A DNA stretch of 64,000 nt. It comes from Shewanella sp. HN-41. Its GTDB lineage: Bacteria > Pseudomonadota > Gammaproteobacteria > Enterobacterales > Shewanellaceae. Both the position numbers and the translations under genes were made by a program. Under the pieces are notes generated by a model that was given only the letters and a program-made list of their open reading frames with translations, did not search any database and was not told the origin of the DNA. Position 1 is the stretch's first letter, and each line of letters starts with the position of its first letter. The stretch covers positions 1 to 64,000 of the forward strand of contig NZ_AFOZ01000023.1 of NCBI RefSeq assembly GCF_000217915.1, read 5' to 3'. Shown here piece after piece: positions 18,323-28,248 of the stretch.

Positions 18323-19480
18323 TCAACGCCACACTTTCCAATCATGATTCAATTGCTTGATGCCACCTGGATAACGTGTAAATAGTTCATCAATCGTTTT
18401 AGCTTGGCAGCGTTGCTTACTCAATTGCTGCAAAAGTTGCTTTAAGGTCACTCGACCTTGGCGAGTGCTAAAGAGGAAAGCCATAAAACTGTGAGCATGC
18501 TGGTATAACGCAGCTTGTTTTTGCCCCTGCCAATCATGGTCTGAAGCCGTTAATAGTTCACTCAATCCCATTGATAAAGGAATAGATTCGTTAACGACAC
18601 GGTATGCGCGACTTCGGCTGGCATTGTTTTGAATGATGGCATCATAGCGATTATTTGTATCAATCGTTTCTAGAAAAGCGGGCGATTCAAAATATTCAGC
18701 CATGCCTTCATTAAGCCAACGCGGTGTATGACCAAATTGACCCGCATTAATGACATGAACGCTTTCGTGAATTGCAGTACGAAACGCTTGAGCATCTTCT
18801 CTGTGCCACACTGCAGCCAAATTATGCTGACTTGAATAGAATCCTTGGCTCGCACCTACCGTGGATGCGTACTGTCTTTTAAGTTTATTGTACGCAGTTA
18901 AATTGCCTGCAAGCATCAAGTTAACCTTGATAGGCTGTAGAGTGCGCTTAGGCAAATATTGACGATAAATGTGATCGATTTGATTGATAGTGCTGGTCAA
19001 TCGGTCCCTAAAAAATGGCGGAGGATTACTGATTAAGGAATCAATATGTAATTCGAAATTGTATTTAGGTTCAGTATATTGAGTTAACTCACTCTCAGCA
19101 GATGCATGATTTACATCAGAAAAATGAGTTATGCCATTATCATCAACCCAAGTATAAACACCACCCACTTTTTGTTGTGCAATGCGTCCTTCTTGCACAG
19201 TCAACAAATCACAACCTAGGTACTGATCTTCACCATGATATTCATCTACTTGCTGATTAATATTAGGCAGCTCATTAACCCGAGTCATTAATGGCATAGA
19301 ACTCGCTGAACACCATTGCCAATTCTGTTTTATACAAAATTGCTGTAACGGCTGAGTTAGCCCAGCAAATACTTGGGAAAACTCAACACGAAACCAACGA
19401 CCATGATAGTGATCAATCAGTAGCGCTAAAATCGCCATGATGAACAACATCAAAAAACTACGCTTGAATCGGCTATCCAT
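18323..19480 (-). CDS. DUF4124-domain membrane-anchored metalloprotease-like protein
   Basis: A 385-residue protein with an N-terminal membrane helix (residues 8-24) and a periplasmic part. A DUF4124-type segment VYTWVDDNGITHFSDV lies at about residues 108-123. The C-terminal gluzincin-like domain contains HESVH at about residue 240 and the downstream GMAEYFES glutamate zinc ligand helix, the DUF1570/MA-peptidase pattern. Cell-wall or periplasmic proteolysis is inferred. GAGGAAAA precedes the ATG. It begins 20 bp after the HNH gene's stop, so it is the third gene of a methyltransferase-HNH-protease operon. Confidence 0.8.
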   Translation of the reverse strand: MDSRFKRSFLMLFIMAILALLIDHYHGRWFRVEFSQVFAGLTQPLQQFCIKQNWQWCSASSMPLMTRVNELPNINQQVDEYHGEDQYLGCDLLTVQEGRIAQQKVGGVYTWVDDNGITHFSDVNHASAESELTQYTEPKYNFELHIDSLISNPPPFFRDRLTSTINQIDHIYRQYLPKRTLQPIKVNLMLAGNLTAYNKLKRQYASTVGASQGFYSSQHNLAAVWHREDAQAFRTAIHESVHVINAGQFGHTPRWLNEGMAEYFESPAFLETIDTNNRYDAIIQNNASRSRAYRVVNESIPLSMGLSELLTASDHDWQGQKQAALYQHAHSFMAFLFSTRQGRVTLKQLLQQLSKQRCQAKTIDELFTRYPGGIKQLNHDWKVWR

Positions 19481-19499
19481 CGCCCGTTTTCCTCAATCT

Positions 19500-20561
19500 C
19501 TAAATTGCTGTATTCGACAGGTCATTATCTATCGCATTAAAAGGCACAAAGGTCTTTTTATCGAGCCAGAGAGGCGAGCGATTTTGTCCTGCAAGCTGAT
19601 AAGCCCAAGTTGTAATGGCTTCGGAGCGTTCACTCTCACAGACAAAATATCGGCTGAGCTCAGAATGTAACGTTTCACCATGCTGGATAATATTTTGCTC
19701 ATACCAGTTATCTTTATGGTGCTGGGCGGCAAGATGATCGCTTTTATTGTTATTACAACTGCTATGAGCGAGAACAAAATTATGCCCTAAATCATTAGGA
19801 TATCGTGCCCAAGGAATAAAGTGATCCACTTCGCCAGTTTCTTTTAATGACTTATGGCAATAGAAGCATTGGCCCTTTTGGATATCAAGCAGTACGGGTC
19901 GGGCGTGAGTGATCATCTGTCGGTCACTGCCAAATAGAAACTCACTTAAACTGCCTTTATTGCCTATAACGATCTGATTTGCTGGAAACTCGGCGATTTT
20001 TTGTACCCATTGAGTACGTGCTAATGACACCACTAAATCGTGAAATCGCCTGAAGCAAAATGCGATGCCCGAATTCAACTCGATGTAATTTTTCGTTTTA
20101 TCATGGGGATAAAGGAAACATTCCTCATTACGTGACAAATTTTGTAAGCGCCATAAGGGGCCATCTTTAAACGTACCGCGTGTTTTACTCAATAAAGCAG
20201 GATACTTAATATGCGCTTTTAACTGGGATAAACTGTTAACGCCTTGATTGCGTAGTTCAATCAAACTGTTGATCAAGGCTGATTGCTTCCCACTATTTTG
20301 GAGCAGGACAAAATACCCATCATTGGCACCAAAAGGCAAAGAGTGTTGCCAGTAGAGTTCAATAAACTTCTCTACCAGCTCATCAATACTGATTAGGGTT
20401 TTCTGTTCAGGATTTGCATTGAGTATTAATGGCCGTTCGATGCAGACATCTGCGATCGCATGCAGTAAGGCAAATTTGTATGTTGCCACAAAATCGCCTT
20501 CAACCAACAGACGTTGTAAATAGCTAATAAATTCAACTTGTCTTCTCGCATCAATCGGCAT
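19500..20561 (-). CDS. HNH endonuclease domain protein
   Basis: A 353-residue protein with a C-terminal HNH nuclease domain. CFYCHKS (zinc knuckle), GEVDHFIPW (with the catalytic His after Asp), HNFVLAHSSCNNNKSDHL (the N and H of the motif) span about residues 227-280. The N-terminal 200 residues are not recognised and may bind a target or a partner. AGGAG lies 8 bases before the ATG, and the start overlaps the methyltransferase stop by 11 bases. The combination suggests a defence or DNA-targeting role, but there is no DNA-methyltransferase motif next door to make it a conventional restriction-modification system. Confidence 0.83.
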   Translation of the reverse strand: MPIDARRQVEFISYLQRLLVEGDFVATYKFALLHAIADVCIERPLILNANPEQKTLISIDELVEKFIELYWQHSLPFGANDGYFVLLQNSGKQSALINSLIELRNQGVNSLSQLKAHIKYPALLSKTRGTFKDGPLWRLQNLSRNEECFLYPHDKTKNYIELNSGIAFCFRRFHDLVVSLARTQWVQKIAEFPANQIVIGNKGSLSEFLFGSDRQMITHARPVLLDIQKGQCFYCHKSLKETGEVDHFIPWARYPNDLGHNFVLAHSSCNNNKSDHLAAQHHKDNWYEQNIIQHGETLHSELSRYFVCESERSEAITTWAYQLAGQNRSPLWLDKKTFVPFNAIDNDLSNTAI

Positions 20562-21231
20562 TCAGTCGCTCCTGAATAATAACGCTTGCTTCAGGTGCAT
20601 TTACATTTGGCATCGGTTTGGGTGTGAAAACTAGCGTCTGCCAATGCACTTGTGAGCGACCGAGTTTATCGGTTTCATCTTGGCTCAAATCTAAAAGTTG
20701 TAGCTGACAATCTGCAGCCAGTGCGAGTAGTTCATCGGCACTGACTGGGTGCATAACGCGCGCATCGGGGCTTGGACCATGGCGCAAACTGATGACTAAA
20801 AGTCCTGTTGAGTTGAGTAGGCGTGAGAGTGTTGCAAGTGCAAATGGGCGCTCTGAGGGAGATAAATGCATCCATACTGCACTGAGTAAGATCAGATCAA
20901 ATTGTTCTGCTAGATCAAATACTTTTTTAAGCTGAGGTAAACTATCTTCAATCCAACGCACAGGCAGATCCCGAGTTAACACCTGCCCCATTTTCGCTAA
21001 AGCAACCGCAGGTTCGACTGCAATAATTTGAGTCACTTTACTTTGTGCTTTTTCGGCTAAATAATGCACATCTCGCCCAGAACCTGCTCCCACATCCAAT
21101 ATCGACAGTGTATTTTGGGCGAGTAGAGGCAAAAGATGATGCAACCAACTCGAATGCACTTCTTCAAAGGTTTTGGACAAATACTGTGCCGCGAGTATTT
21201 CGGCATGGTCATTATAAAACACTGTGCTCAC
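20551..21231 (-). CDS. Class I SAM-dependent methyltransferase
   Basis: A 226-residue methyltransferase with motif I ILDVGAGSGRDVHYLA (SAM-binding loop), an acidic strand IIAVEP, and motif IV-like LILLSAVWMHL. It lacks the [DN]PP[YFW] signature of amino-DNA methyltransferases, so a small molecule, protein or tRNA substrate is more likely. The start at GTG 21231 was preferred over TTG 21237, because AAGGA lies at normal spacing (9 bases) from the GTG and gives MSTVFYNDHAE. It is the first gene of the operon with HNH and DUF4124 genes. Confidence 0.85.
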   Translation of the reverse strand: MSTVFYNDHAEILAAQYLSKTFEEVHSSWLHHLLPLLAQNTLSILDVGAGSGRDVHYLAEKAQSKVTQIIAVEPAVALAKMGQVLTRDLPVRWIEDSLPQLKKVFDLAEQFDLILLSAVWMHLSPSERPFALATLSRLLNSTGLLVISLRHGPSPDARVMHPVSADELLALAADCQLQLLDLSQDETDKLGRSQVHWQTLVFTPKPMPNVNAPEASVIIQERLNAD

Positions 21232-21585
21232 TGACAACGATCCTTTTGCAACAAGTGATTGTTTTTACAGACGCTAACTTATCACAATCGTATTTGATAA
21301 AAAATACATGTCATCATTATCCTGCTGTTTTGCATAAAATATTTAGCATTATGCTGTTCGCGATCACGGTGCAGATTTCGGCTATTCAACCCAATATTCT
21401 TATCTATGCTTATGCAATCTCAGCATTTTCCCATCGTTTTTCTTTGCAGTGGTTTACACTCTATCAACATCAGCAGATGTAAGAATTAGATCCCTCTCAT
21501 CTTAATACTGCCTAATGTGAGCGTTTGTGCCCGCTACTATTGGGCGATAGTACAAATTTTTGACATAGTATGGTGGCAATTACCT
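21232..21585. other. Intergenic region, divergent promoters
   Basis: 354 bp between the methyltransferase and the Hpt-REC-GGDEF gene, AT-rich, with no supported gene. Frames at 21045-21482 and 21517-21585 are open by chance and show no family-like sequence. Both divergent promoters must lie here, but I cannot fix them. Confidence 0.45.
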
Positions 21586-23229
21586 ATGAGTCTTGAAGAG
21601 TCCCTAGAACAACTTAAACGACAGTTTTTGCATGCTCTGCCTGATAAAAAGAAACAAATCATATCCCTATGGATTTTATTGCGAAAAAACTGGCAGGCAC
21701 AACTGCTGTCGGCGGTTTACCGTGAGGTGCATAATCTAAAGGGGTCCTGTGAGACATTTGGCTTAACGGAGACTAAACATATTGTCGATAAACTCGAACT
21801 TCAGCTCAAAAACTTACTTGATGCACCGGAGCCTAAACTCTCTGTGATTAAGGCGTTAGATAGTCAATTTCATCTGTTATTGCAGGGCAATATGCATAGC
21901 CAAGCCGTGGCGCCCGAGGTGGAGGCTCAAAAACAGCAGATGCCAGTTAAGGCAAGCAAATTACGCCATGAACACAGTATTGCCATCATTGAGGATGAGC
22001 AAAATGTGGGGGCGATGATCACTAAGCAATTGAGTGAATTTGGCTTTAACGTGCAGTATTTTTTAAATTTTTCGACCTTTCTTGATGCGTACAACACGGC
22101 TCCTTTTGATTTGATTTTATTGGATTTAATTCTGCCTGATTGCACTGAAGAAGACTTATTTAAAGCCGCAAAAGAATTTGAGCAAAACAATACTCGGGTG
22201 TTTGTACTCTCATCCCGCGGGGATTTTGATATGCGCCTTTTGGCCATACGGGCCAATGTGAGTGAATATTTTGTAAAGCCTGCTGAAACCACTTTGTTGG
22301 TTCGAAAAATTCATCAATCTTTAAAAATGTCCGAAAAGCAGCCGCTTAAGATCCTTTTAGTGGATGATCAGCAGTCGATGGTGGATTATTTTTCGAGTTT
22401 ACTGCGCAGCCATGGCTTAATGGTCAAAGGCATGACCAGAGCCGAGCAAGTGATACCAACCCTCGAACAATTCGAACCAGATCTGTTTATTTTTGATTTA
22501 TATATGCCCGAAGTGAATGGCTTAGAGCTGGCAAAAATGATCCGTCAATTGGATAAATACACCTCAAGCCCGATCTTAGTTTTAAGCTCAGACGACACTA
22601 TGCAGAACAAAGTCAGCATTATACAAGCCGGTTCCGATGATTTAATTTCAAAGCAAACTGCACCGAGTTTATTTGTGAGCCAAGTGATATCCCGCGCCCA
22701 GCGAGGACACGATATTCGCAGTGCTGCCAGCCGTGATAGCCTAACTGGGCTGTTAAATCATACCCAAATTTTAGTGGCCGCCCACCGTTGTTTTAATCGT
22801 GCTAAGCGGACTAATGCTACCGTTTGCTTCGCTATGATCGATTTTGATCACTTCAAAATGGTTAATGATACCTATGGTCATTCCGCTGGCGATAAGGTGC
22901 TTTTGGCCTTTGCGCACTTGCTACAGCAGTCCCTGCGCCAAACCGATTTTATGGGCCGCTATGGTGGTGAGGAGTTTATGTTAGTGTTGCCCGATCTCCC
23001 CGCCCCTCAGGCTATCGCAAAACTCAATGCTATACGCGAAAGTATTAGCCATATCGTATTTGTGGAAGAAGGCGTTGAGTTTCAGGTGACTCTCAGCGGC
23101 GGTATTGCTTTTTCGACTGAATGTGATGAATTTCAAGCCTGTTTACGCTTGTCCGATAAAAATCTTTATGAGGCCAAACGCCTCGGTCGTAATCGATTGG
23201 TGGGTGGCGACAGCAAACCTAAAGTCTAA
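21586..23229 (+). CDS. Hpt-REC-REC-GGDEF response regulator (diguanylate cyclase)
   Basis: A 547-residue soluble signalling protein. The N-terminal histidine phosphotransfer domain has VHNLKGSCETFG (His at about residue 48). The first receiver domain starts IAIIEDEQ with phospho-Asp in LILLDLILPD. The second starts ILLVDDQQS with LFIFDLYMPEVNG and continues to SSDD. The GGDEF domain has DSLTGLLNH, IDFDHFKMVND and GGEEF, with inhibitory site RQTD. It fits a cyclase controlled by phosphorelay, probably with the convergent chemotaxis operon 8 bp away. ATG 21586 was chosen for its MSLEESLEQL start and GGTGG upstream; the open extension (21517) is not family-like. Confidence 0.92.
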   Translation: MSLEESLEQLKRQFLHALPDKKKQIISLWILLRKNWQAQLLSAVYREVHNLKGSCETFGLTETKHIVDKLELQLKNLLDAPEPKLSVIKALDSQFHLLLQGNMHSQAVAPEVEAQKQQMPVKASKLRHEHSIAIIEDEQNVGAMITKQLSEFGFNVQYFLNFSTFLDAYNTAPFDLILLDLILPDCTEEDLFKAAKEFEQNNTRVFVLSSRGDFDMRLLAIRANVSEYFVKPAETTLLVRKIHQSLKMSEKQPLKILLVDDQQSMVDYFSSLLRSHGLMVKGMTRAEQVIPTLEQFEPDLFIFDLYMPEVNGLELAKMIRQLDKYTSSPILVLSSDDTMQNKVSIIQAGSDDLISKQTAPSLFVSQVISRAQRGHDIRSAASRDSLTGLLNHTQILVAAHRCFNRAKRTNATVCFAMIDFDHFKMVNDTYGHSAGDKVLLAFAHLLQQSLRQTDFMGRYGGEEFMLVLPDLPAPQAIAKLNAIRESISHIVFVEEGVEFQVTLSGGIAFSTECDEFQACLRLSDKNLYEAKRLGRNRLVGGDSKPKV

Positions 23230-23236
23230 GATAAGA

Positions 23237-24289
23237 TTAGAGTGTGGCGAGATAATTGAGCAGTTTATCCGCCATTTGTGGCAATTCTACAATGTGATCA
23301 ATCGCTTCACGTTTTATCGCCTCCCGCGGCATACCAAACACCACACAGCTCTGTTCTCCCTGGGCGAAGGTAGTGCTACCCTGCTGATGCAACAGGGTCA
23401 TACCATCGGCACCATCTTTTCCCATACCCGTTAAAATCACCGCCGTAACCTGAGAAGCGTCATTCTGGGCTAGCGAAGCCAACATCACATCTACCGAAGG
23501 TCGATGGCCACTCACTTTATCGCTTTGGTTGAGTCTCACCTTATAACTTCTCCCCACTTTTACCACTTCAAGGTGATAATCGCCGGGCGCAATATAGACG
23601 TAGCAAGGCAAGAGGCGCTCACCGTCTTCGGCCTGTTTTACATTGAGCCGGGTCAGCCTGTTGAGACGCTCGGCAAAACTCAGCGTAAATCCGGACGGCA
23701 TATGTTGGGTGATAACGATTGGCGGCATGACTGCGGGTAAGTGTTGCAGTAGGTACAATATGGCCTCGGTTCCTCCGGTCGATGCGCCAATGGCAAGGAG
23801 ATGCTGATCTACAACCGTTTTTGGCAGTATCGCCTTAACAGGTGAAGCGCTGTGAGTCGTTCTGGGCAGTTTTTGCGTTTTAATCAGCTTGGCCTGGGCC
23901 GCGGACTTAATTTTAGCTAGGATTAACTCTTGATAATCGTTAAAACCTTGGGGGGAATCGAGTTTGGGCTTAGGAATAAAATCGACCGCGCCTAAGGCTA
24001 AGGCATTAAAGGTCGCATCAGCGCCCTGCTCGGTTAACGATGAAATCATCACGACCGCGGTCGGTCTGGCCTTCATCAACCGGTCGAGAAAAGTGAGCCC
24101 ATCGACCTTAGGCATTTCGATATCTAAGGTGATCACATCGGGCCTAAATTGATTCACCATGTCCTTTGCCATATAAGCATCGGCGGCCATTCCCACTAAG
24201 TGCAACTCGGGATCGGCTTCGATCATTTTGCCAAGCAAGCTGCGGATAAGCGCGGAGTCGTCAACCACTAATACGTTAATTGTCATCAC
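23237..24289 (-). CDS. cheB: Chemotaxis response regulator protein-glutamate methylesterase CheB
   Basis: A 350-residue CheB. The receiver domain (NVLVVDDSALIRSLLG, phospho-Asp in ITLDIEMPKVDG) is followed by a linker and a methylesterase domain with catalytic Ser in GASTGGTEA, His in ITQHMPSGF and Asp in GMGKDGADGM. It removes methyl groups from receptor glutamates for adaptation and can deamidate glutamines. Its start shares the last base of the cheD stop region, and it is the last gene of the minus-strand chemotaxis operon. Confidence 0.96.
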   Translation of the reverse strand: MMTINVLVVDDSALIRSLLGKMIEADPELHLVGMAADAYMAKDMVNQFRPDVITLDIEMPKVDGLTFLDRLMKARPTAVVMISSLTEQGADATFNALALGAVDFIPKPKLDSPQGFNDYQELILAKIKSAAQAKLIKTQKLPRTTHSASPVKAILPKTVVDQHLLAIGASTGGTEAILYLLQHLPAVMPPIVITQHMPSGFTLSFAERLNRLTRLNVKQAEDGERLLPCYVYIAPGDYHLEVVKVGRSYKVRLNQSDKVSGHRPSVDVMLASLAQNDASQVTAVILTGMGKDGADGMTLLHQQGSTTFAQGEQSCVVFGMPREAIKREAIDHIVELPQMADKLLNYLATL

Positions 24290-24909
24290 TACTCACCAAA
24301 TAGTTCAACATCACCACCACTGGGTAGGTTCCGGATCCGCAAACGGTACTCACTCTCCCTATCTAGGATTGTACTATTATGCAGTACTTTGATTTTTCTG
24401 ACTTTTACTAAGCCAGTCGCGGGGAAGAAATACACCTTTCGGGGATAAATATCGAGCAAGTCGGCGGCAATCACGGGAATATTCTCCATGTTCAAATATT
24501 CGAGGACAAACTCAGCATTACGCTCACCAATATTATGCACCGTTATGCCCGTTAACATATTCCCTCCCCCAAACACTTTCGCCTCGAGTGACTGGCGCCG
24601 GGCGCCTAATTTAAGCAATTCATTGATCAGCAATTCCATGGCATAAACCCCATAGCGGGCGGTGTCCGTGAGAATGCCTGTGCCTGTGCCATTCTGGTTT
24701 GGTAATAGAAAATGATTCATACCCCCAATATGAAGCACGGGATCATAGAGGCAAACCGAAACGCAAGATCCTAACACTGTGACTATCATGGTATTTTCAC
24801 GAGTGGCGTAATATTCTCCTGGCAATATTTTAACCGCATCACATGAGAAATGATGGTCAAAATACCGATTAGGCACTAGGACAGGATGTTCAATGTTAGG
24901 TTTTGACAC
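24289..24909 (-). CDS. cheD: Chemoreceptor glutamine deamidase CheD
   Basis: A 206-residue CheD. The catalytic Cys lies in [12 protein letters not shown], with the following GGMNHFLLP His motif and the conserved AKVFGGGNM segment. CheD deamidates receptor glutamines and works with CheC/CheY in some bacteria; no cheC is present here. It overlaps the cheR 3' end by 14 bases. Confidence 0.95.
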   Translation of the reverse strand: MSKPNIEHPVLVPNRYFDHHFSCDAVKILPGEYYATRENTMIVTVLGSCVSVCLYDPVLHIGGMNHFLLPNQNGTGTGILTDTARYGVYAMELLINELLKLGARRQSLEAKVFGGGNMLTGITVHNIGERNAEFVLEYLNMENIPVIAADLLDIYPRKVYFFPATGLVKVRKIKVLHNSTILDRESEYRLRIRNLPSGGDVELFGE

Positions 24910-25741
24910 TCATACTCCCTCTCGCCGGTTTATAGGTCGTTTGGCCTGCGGCGGTGATGATCTGTGGGAACATATTGAAGTTTTCGGAGTGTCCCGCAAT
25001 ATAGAGCCCATCATCGGCAAGTGATTGCATCATGTGCTTTAAAATGCATTCCTGAGTCGGCTTATCGAAGTAGATCATCACGTTTCGGCAAAAAATCACA
25101 TCGATAGGGGTGTTGAGCGGCCAGAATGAATCGACTAAGTTAATTCGGGCAAAGCGCAACATGTGCCTTAATTCGGGTACAACCCGAACATTGCCAAGTT
25201 GTGCACCGCGGCCTCGCTGGAAAAACAACTTTTTACGCTCATCACTGACGGTATCGATACGCTCTATGGGGTAAATTCCCTTTTCGGCCTTTTGAAGCAC
25301 GCCACTATCAATGTCCGAGGCAATGATATCGACTGGTGTGTTGAAGCGACCAAAGTGTTCCGCCACGACCATAGCAATGGAGTAAGGCTCCTCTCCTGTG
25401 CTGCTTGCGGCGCACCAAATCCTTTTAGTATTAGGATGTTCCACCAAAAAACGCCTCAGGATCTCAAAGTGATGGGGTTCCCTAAAAAAAGAGGTCTGAT
25501 TGGTCGTCAGCGCATTGATAAACTCCTGATGCTCGCTTTGATACTGCCGCAAATATTCAAAATAGGCGGTAAAACCTGACAACTTGAGCGCCCTCAACCG
25601 CCTAACTAATCGGCTATAAACCATGGCATCCTTACTGTCCGCGAGCTTAATCCCCGCCAAACGATAGAGCGTGGTCCTTGCGGTTTGGTAGTGTTCGGGC
25701 GTAAACACAAATTCCTTCCCTAAGCGTTCATATTCACTCAA
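24896..25741 (-). CDS. cheR: Chemotaxis protein methyltransferase CheR
   Basis: A 281-residue CheR, which methylates receptor glutamates with SAM. The N-terminal helical domain is followed by [19 protein letters not shown]-binding [16 protein letters not shown], and [14 protein letters not shown]. The start is a TTG directly after the MCP stop, with GGGAAG upstream; no in-frame ATG is available before the conserved domain. Adjacent to the MCP whose C-terminus carries a docking-type pentapeptide. Confidence 0.94.
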   Translation of the reverse strand: MSEYERLGKEFVFTPEHYQTARTTLYRLAGIKLADSKDAMVYSRLVRRLRALKLSGFTAYFEYLRQYQSEHQEFINALTTNQTSFFREPHHFEILRRFLVEHPNTKRIWCAASSTGEEPYSIAMVVAEHFGRFNTPVDIIASDIDSGVLQKAEKGIYPIERIDTVSDERKKLFFQRGRGAQLGNVRVVPELRHMLRFARINLVDSFWPLNTPIDVIFCRNVMIYFDKPTQECILKHMMQSLADDGLYIAGHSENFNMFPQIITAAGQTTYKPARGSMSVKT

Positions 25742-27716
25742 TCAAAAATCTTCCCACTCATCTTGATCCGCTTGGCTAAGTTTAGATATTGGCATTTTAA
25801 TTTTGCTGGGCATACGGGGCGCGGTCACTGTCGATTTAATCGCCAGCTTTTTCGATGCTGCTGGGGACCGTTTTACCTGGGACGTACTTTCCTCATCAAC
25901 CTTAAAGCTGGCAACACTGTCGGCCAATTGCTGCGCCTGTGACTGCATACTCTCGGCTGCAGCGGCAGCTTCTTCGACTAATGCAGCATTTTGTTGCGTC
26001 ATTTCATCCATTTGCACAACGGCTTTGCTTATCTCATCGATACCAACGGCCTGTTCATTCGATGCCGAAGCAATTTCAGTCATAATATCGTTGACTCGTT
26101 TAATGGCGACCACGATTTCCTTCATAGTGTCACCCGATTTGCCAACGAGATTATTACCGCTTTCAATTTTACTTACAGAATCAGAGATTAAGGCTTTAAT
26201 ATCCTTTGCAGCATTGGCAGAACGTTGCGCCAAGCTTCTCACCTCGGATGCGACAACCGCAAACCCGCGGCCTTGCTCACCCGCTCTCGCAGCCTCAACG
26301 GCAGCGTTTAACGCTAAGATATTGGTTTGGAATGCAATACCATCAATCACCCCAATGATATCGGCAATTTTGCGCGCCGATTCGTTGATTGAGGCCATCG
26401 TTTGCACGACCTGTTGAATTAGCTCTCCACCGTCAATGGCGACATCGGCGGCTTTTGAGGCTAACGCATTGGCTTGGCTGGCATTATCGGCGTTAAGTTT
26501 AACTGTGCCAGTGAGCTCTTCCATACTGGCGGAGGTTTGTTCTAGGCTTGAGGCCTGCTCTTCGGTTCGGCTCGACAGATCGGCGTTACCTTGGGCGATT
26601 TCCGAGGAGGCGGTATTAATAGTATCTGCCGCTTTTTGGATATCTCTTATCATGCAAGAGAGTTTTTCAGCCGTTTGATTTGAATAGTTTTTCAAATCGT
26701 TAAAGGTGCCTTCATAGTCGTTATAAATGCGCGTGGTCAAATCGCCATCCGCCAACGCCATCAACACCCGGGCAACATCCTGTAATCCACGGTCTGAGGT
26801 TTCAATCAGTGAATTTAGGCTATTGGCCAGCATAAGGAAGAAGCCTTGTTTACCCTGAGTCTCTGCCCGCTGCGAGAAGTCCCCCGCCGCCGCCGCGGTC
26901 ACTATGCGGGCGATTTCCTGCTCGGTTTGTACTTCAACCGTGCGATCGAGCCATTCGACCACAGTGCCTAAGCGCTCGCCCGTCTTGGACACTATGGGGC
27001 TCGCCGTTAAGCGGAAATGACAACTGGCGACCTTGATGAGGGATTCATATTTGCGATCTAACTTTTCTAATAAATTCGCTTGGTGGGCTGGGTTACGGTG
27101 GAATATGTCCATTGAACTGCCAATAATTTTATCCACGGAAAAATGCGGCAGCGCCTGCCTAATTTCATTTTCCGATTGACGCAGCATCACCTCTACCGAA
27201 CGGTTCATATAGATGATGATGCGGTTAGCATCGGCGATCATCACGTTAGTACTGGTATTGTTAAGTGCTTCTAAGGTGCGCTGGGTAACTTGCTCTGCGC
27301 TAATCGTTTCTGTCAGATCAATCCACTCGACCCCTGTGCCTAAGTGTTTATTTTCACGGGTAATGATGGGGGTTAGGATCAGCTTAAATATCCGCTTGCC
27401 TATGGTAATTTGCGCCGTGTGTGACTGGGTTAATCGTTCAAGCAGATTACGTTGGTGGGCAGGATTTTTTATGGAAAATATCGATATTGCTGCCAACCAC
27501 CTTAGCGACCGAAAACTGTGGCAGTTCTTTACGAATATCCGCCTCGGCCTCGGATAACATAGTGATGACGGCTTTATTGGCATAGATGATATTGCGGTTG
27601 CTATCGGCAATCATAAAACTATTGCCGCTGTTATCTAACAATTGGAAATAACGTTGTAATTCATCTTCCTTTTGCTGGCGAGCCTCGTCATTGCCAAATA
27701 GATTAAAAATTCCCAT
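25742..27716 (-). pseudogene. Soluble PAS-PAS methyl-accepting chemotaxis protein, split by a one-base insertion
   Basis: Cytoplasmic chemoreceptor without membrane helices. Two homologous PAS domains (both with NxxxxIIYxN and FSV-KxxGS-xDIFHxNPAHQxNLLE segments) precede a HAMP-like region and a methyl-accepting coiled coil with the hairpin tip IDGIAFQTNILALNAAVEAAR. The C-terminal end EWEDF resembles the CheR/CheB docking pentapeptide. The first PAS domain starts at 27716 and runs to the run of six T (plus strand) at 27465-27470. With five, FHK would continue NPAHQRNLL as in the second PAS; with six it ends after 89 residues, and the rest is in the next frame. About 658 residues if restored. 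Either a sequence error or a broken gene. Lies between cheW and cheR. Confidence 0.88.
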
Positions 27717-27721
27717 AACAA

Positions 27722-28234
27722 TTACTCCTGATCAGACAGATTATTTGCATCAACTAGACCTAGCTCATCACTGCTGATCAGAGCCTGTATATTTACTAAA
27801 ATGACCATTTTTTCTTCCACCGTCGCCAATCCCTTGAGATAACGGCTATCAAATGCAGCGCCAAATTCTGGTGCGGGTAAAATTTCCTCGCTGGAAAGTT
27901 TAATGACATCTGACACGGCATCGACCACTATCCCCACAATGCGATCACAGACATTGAGCATAATGACTATGGTAAACTCATCATAAGTCACTGTACCTAC
28001 GTTAAATTTCATTCGTAGATCCACAATAGGTACAATATCGCCTCTGAGGTTTAATACCCCTTTGATAAAACTAGGTGCGTTGGCAATCTTAGTCACAGCC
28101 TCATAACCACGGATTTCCTTTACCGACATGATATCGAGGGCATAATGTTCCTCACCCAAGACAAAACTTAAAAATTCGACTTCATCGTGGGCGTTATACT
28201 CACCCTTTGTTGCGATATTTGAACGACTCTCCAT
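27722..28234 (-). CDS. cheW: Chemotaxis coupling protein CheW
   Basis: A 170-residue adaptor joining receptors to CheA. The CheW domain shows LSFVLGEEHYALDIMSVKEI, INLRGDIVPIVDLR-type sequence (NLRGDIVPIVDLRMKF) and the C-terminal LVNIQALIS. The ATG at 28234 has AGAGG 8 bases upstream; an in-frame GTG two codons earlier is less likely. It is 15 bp after cheA and 6 bp before the MCP. Confidence 0.95.
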   Translation of the reverse strand: MESRSNIATKGEYNAHDEVEFLSFVLGEEHYALDIMSVKEIRGYEAVTKIANAPSFIKGVLNLRGDIVPIVDLRMKFNVGTVTYDEFTIVIMLNVCDRIVGIVVDAVSDVIKLSSEEILPAPEFGAAFDSRYLKGLATVEEKMVILVNIQALISSDELGLVDANNLSDQE

Positions 28235-28248
28235 TACCACGTCCTCTG

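Noticed and set aside
19500..21231. Classical type II restriction-modification pair
   Set aside because: The methyltransferase has no [DN]PP[YFW] DNA-methyltransferase motif.
16297..21300. Prophage or integrative element around the Fic/HNH block
   Set aside because: No integrase, structural phage genes, tRNA junction or direct repeats were seen; only accessory gene content.
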